NCBI GenBank assembly: GCA_031255975.1
Contig: JAIRRM010000030.1
Span: forward strand, 1-16,137
Direction of reading: 5' to 3'
Origin: Propionibacteriaceae bacterium
GTDB lineage: Bacteria > Actinomycetota > Actinomycetes > Propionibacteriales > Propionibacteriaceae
Length of the DNA: 16,137 nucleotides
A program made the translations under genes and the position numbers. Position 1 is the stretch's first letter. The number at the start of each line of letters is the position of its first letter. The notes beneath the pieces were generated by a model. The model ran no database searches. It saw only the letters and a program-made list of their open reading frames with translations, and was not told the DNA's origin. Shown piece after piece: positions 16,044-16,137 of the stretch.

Positions 16044-16137
16044 GGCATTATGCTTCCGCTCCTCGAATTGTAGCTATCCATTCGTAAGCGTTCCACGGTG
16101 TGGTCAGCCCACGTAGTACCCACGGATTTTAGCGTTT
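16044..16137. other. Right-edge sequence, nothing assignable
   Basis: The last 94 bp are moderately AT-rich, with no gene, tRNA or clear promoter that I can support. A short CCAC-GGT-GTGG inverted repeat near 16094 is too small to interpret. Confidence 0.3.

Noticed and set aside
15612..16137. tRNA-associated integrated element (attachment site) at the right edge
   Set aside because: No integrase and no repeated copy of a tRNA 3' end are visible. The window ends 127 bp after the last tRNA, so this cannot be tested here.

Overview
The window reads as ordinary chromosomal core from a high-GC Gram-positive bacterium (Actinomycetota). The evidence is the set of actinobacterial hallmark families (SepH/DUF3071, DUF4193, DUF4235, DUF3710, DUF3000), GC-rich codon use, GTG starts and apparent leaderless genes. 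A Propionibacteriaceae-like host is possible, but I cannot fix the family by eye.

Layout. The left edge holds the 3' end of a GNAT acetyltransferase (+) and a UMF1-type MFS transporter (+), which converges on parC, topoisomerase IV subunit A (-). Divergent from parC is a two-gene unit (+): a nucleotide pyrophosphatase/phosphodiesterase-like protein, translationally coupled to thymidine kinase (tdk). tdk converges on sepH (-), an FtsZ-associated division protein that here lacks its usual N-terminal segment. Divergent from sepH is a small DUF4193 zinc-ribbon gene (+), almost abutting a small membrane DUF4235 gene (-). Then come dut, DUF3710, an RlmD/RumA-type RNA methyltransferase and dxs (all +). 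dxs overlaps tail-to-tail with rnd (RNase D), the last gene of a minus-strand unit: a CbiX/SirB-like protein, DUF3000 and rnd. The right end is a four-tRNA cluster, Gly(GCC)-Cys(GCA)-Val(GAC)-Val(CAC), behind a good promoter.

Themes. dut and tdk both feed the dTTP pool. parC, sepH and tdk concern chromosome topology, division and DNA precursors. RlmD, RNase D and the tRNA cluster concern RNA maturation. dxs opens the non-mevalonate isoprenoid pathway.

No phage, insertion sequence, CRISPR array or defence system is visible, and I see no clearly new multi-gene system. The observations most worth a second look are: a recurrent TANNNT box 6-7 nt before start codons that lack a Shine-Dalgarno (leaderless architecture); the shortened SepH; the CbiX-like protein without the expected catalytic histidine; the 54-bp dxs/rnd overlap; a 20-nt AT-rich palindrome just after the tRNA cluster; and a pair of hairpins next to the tRNA promoter that could end a small RNA.
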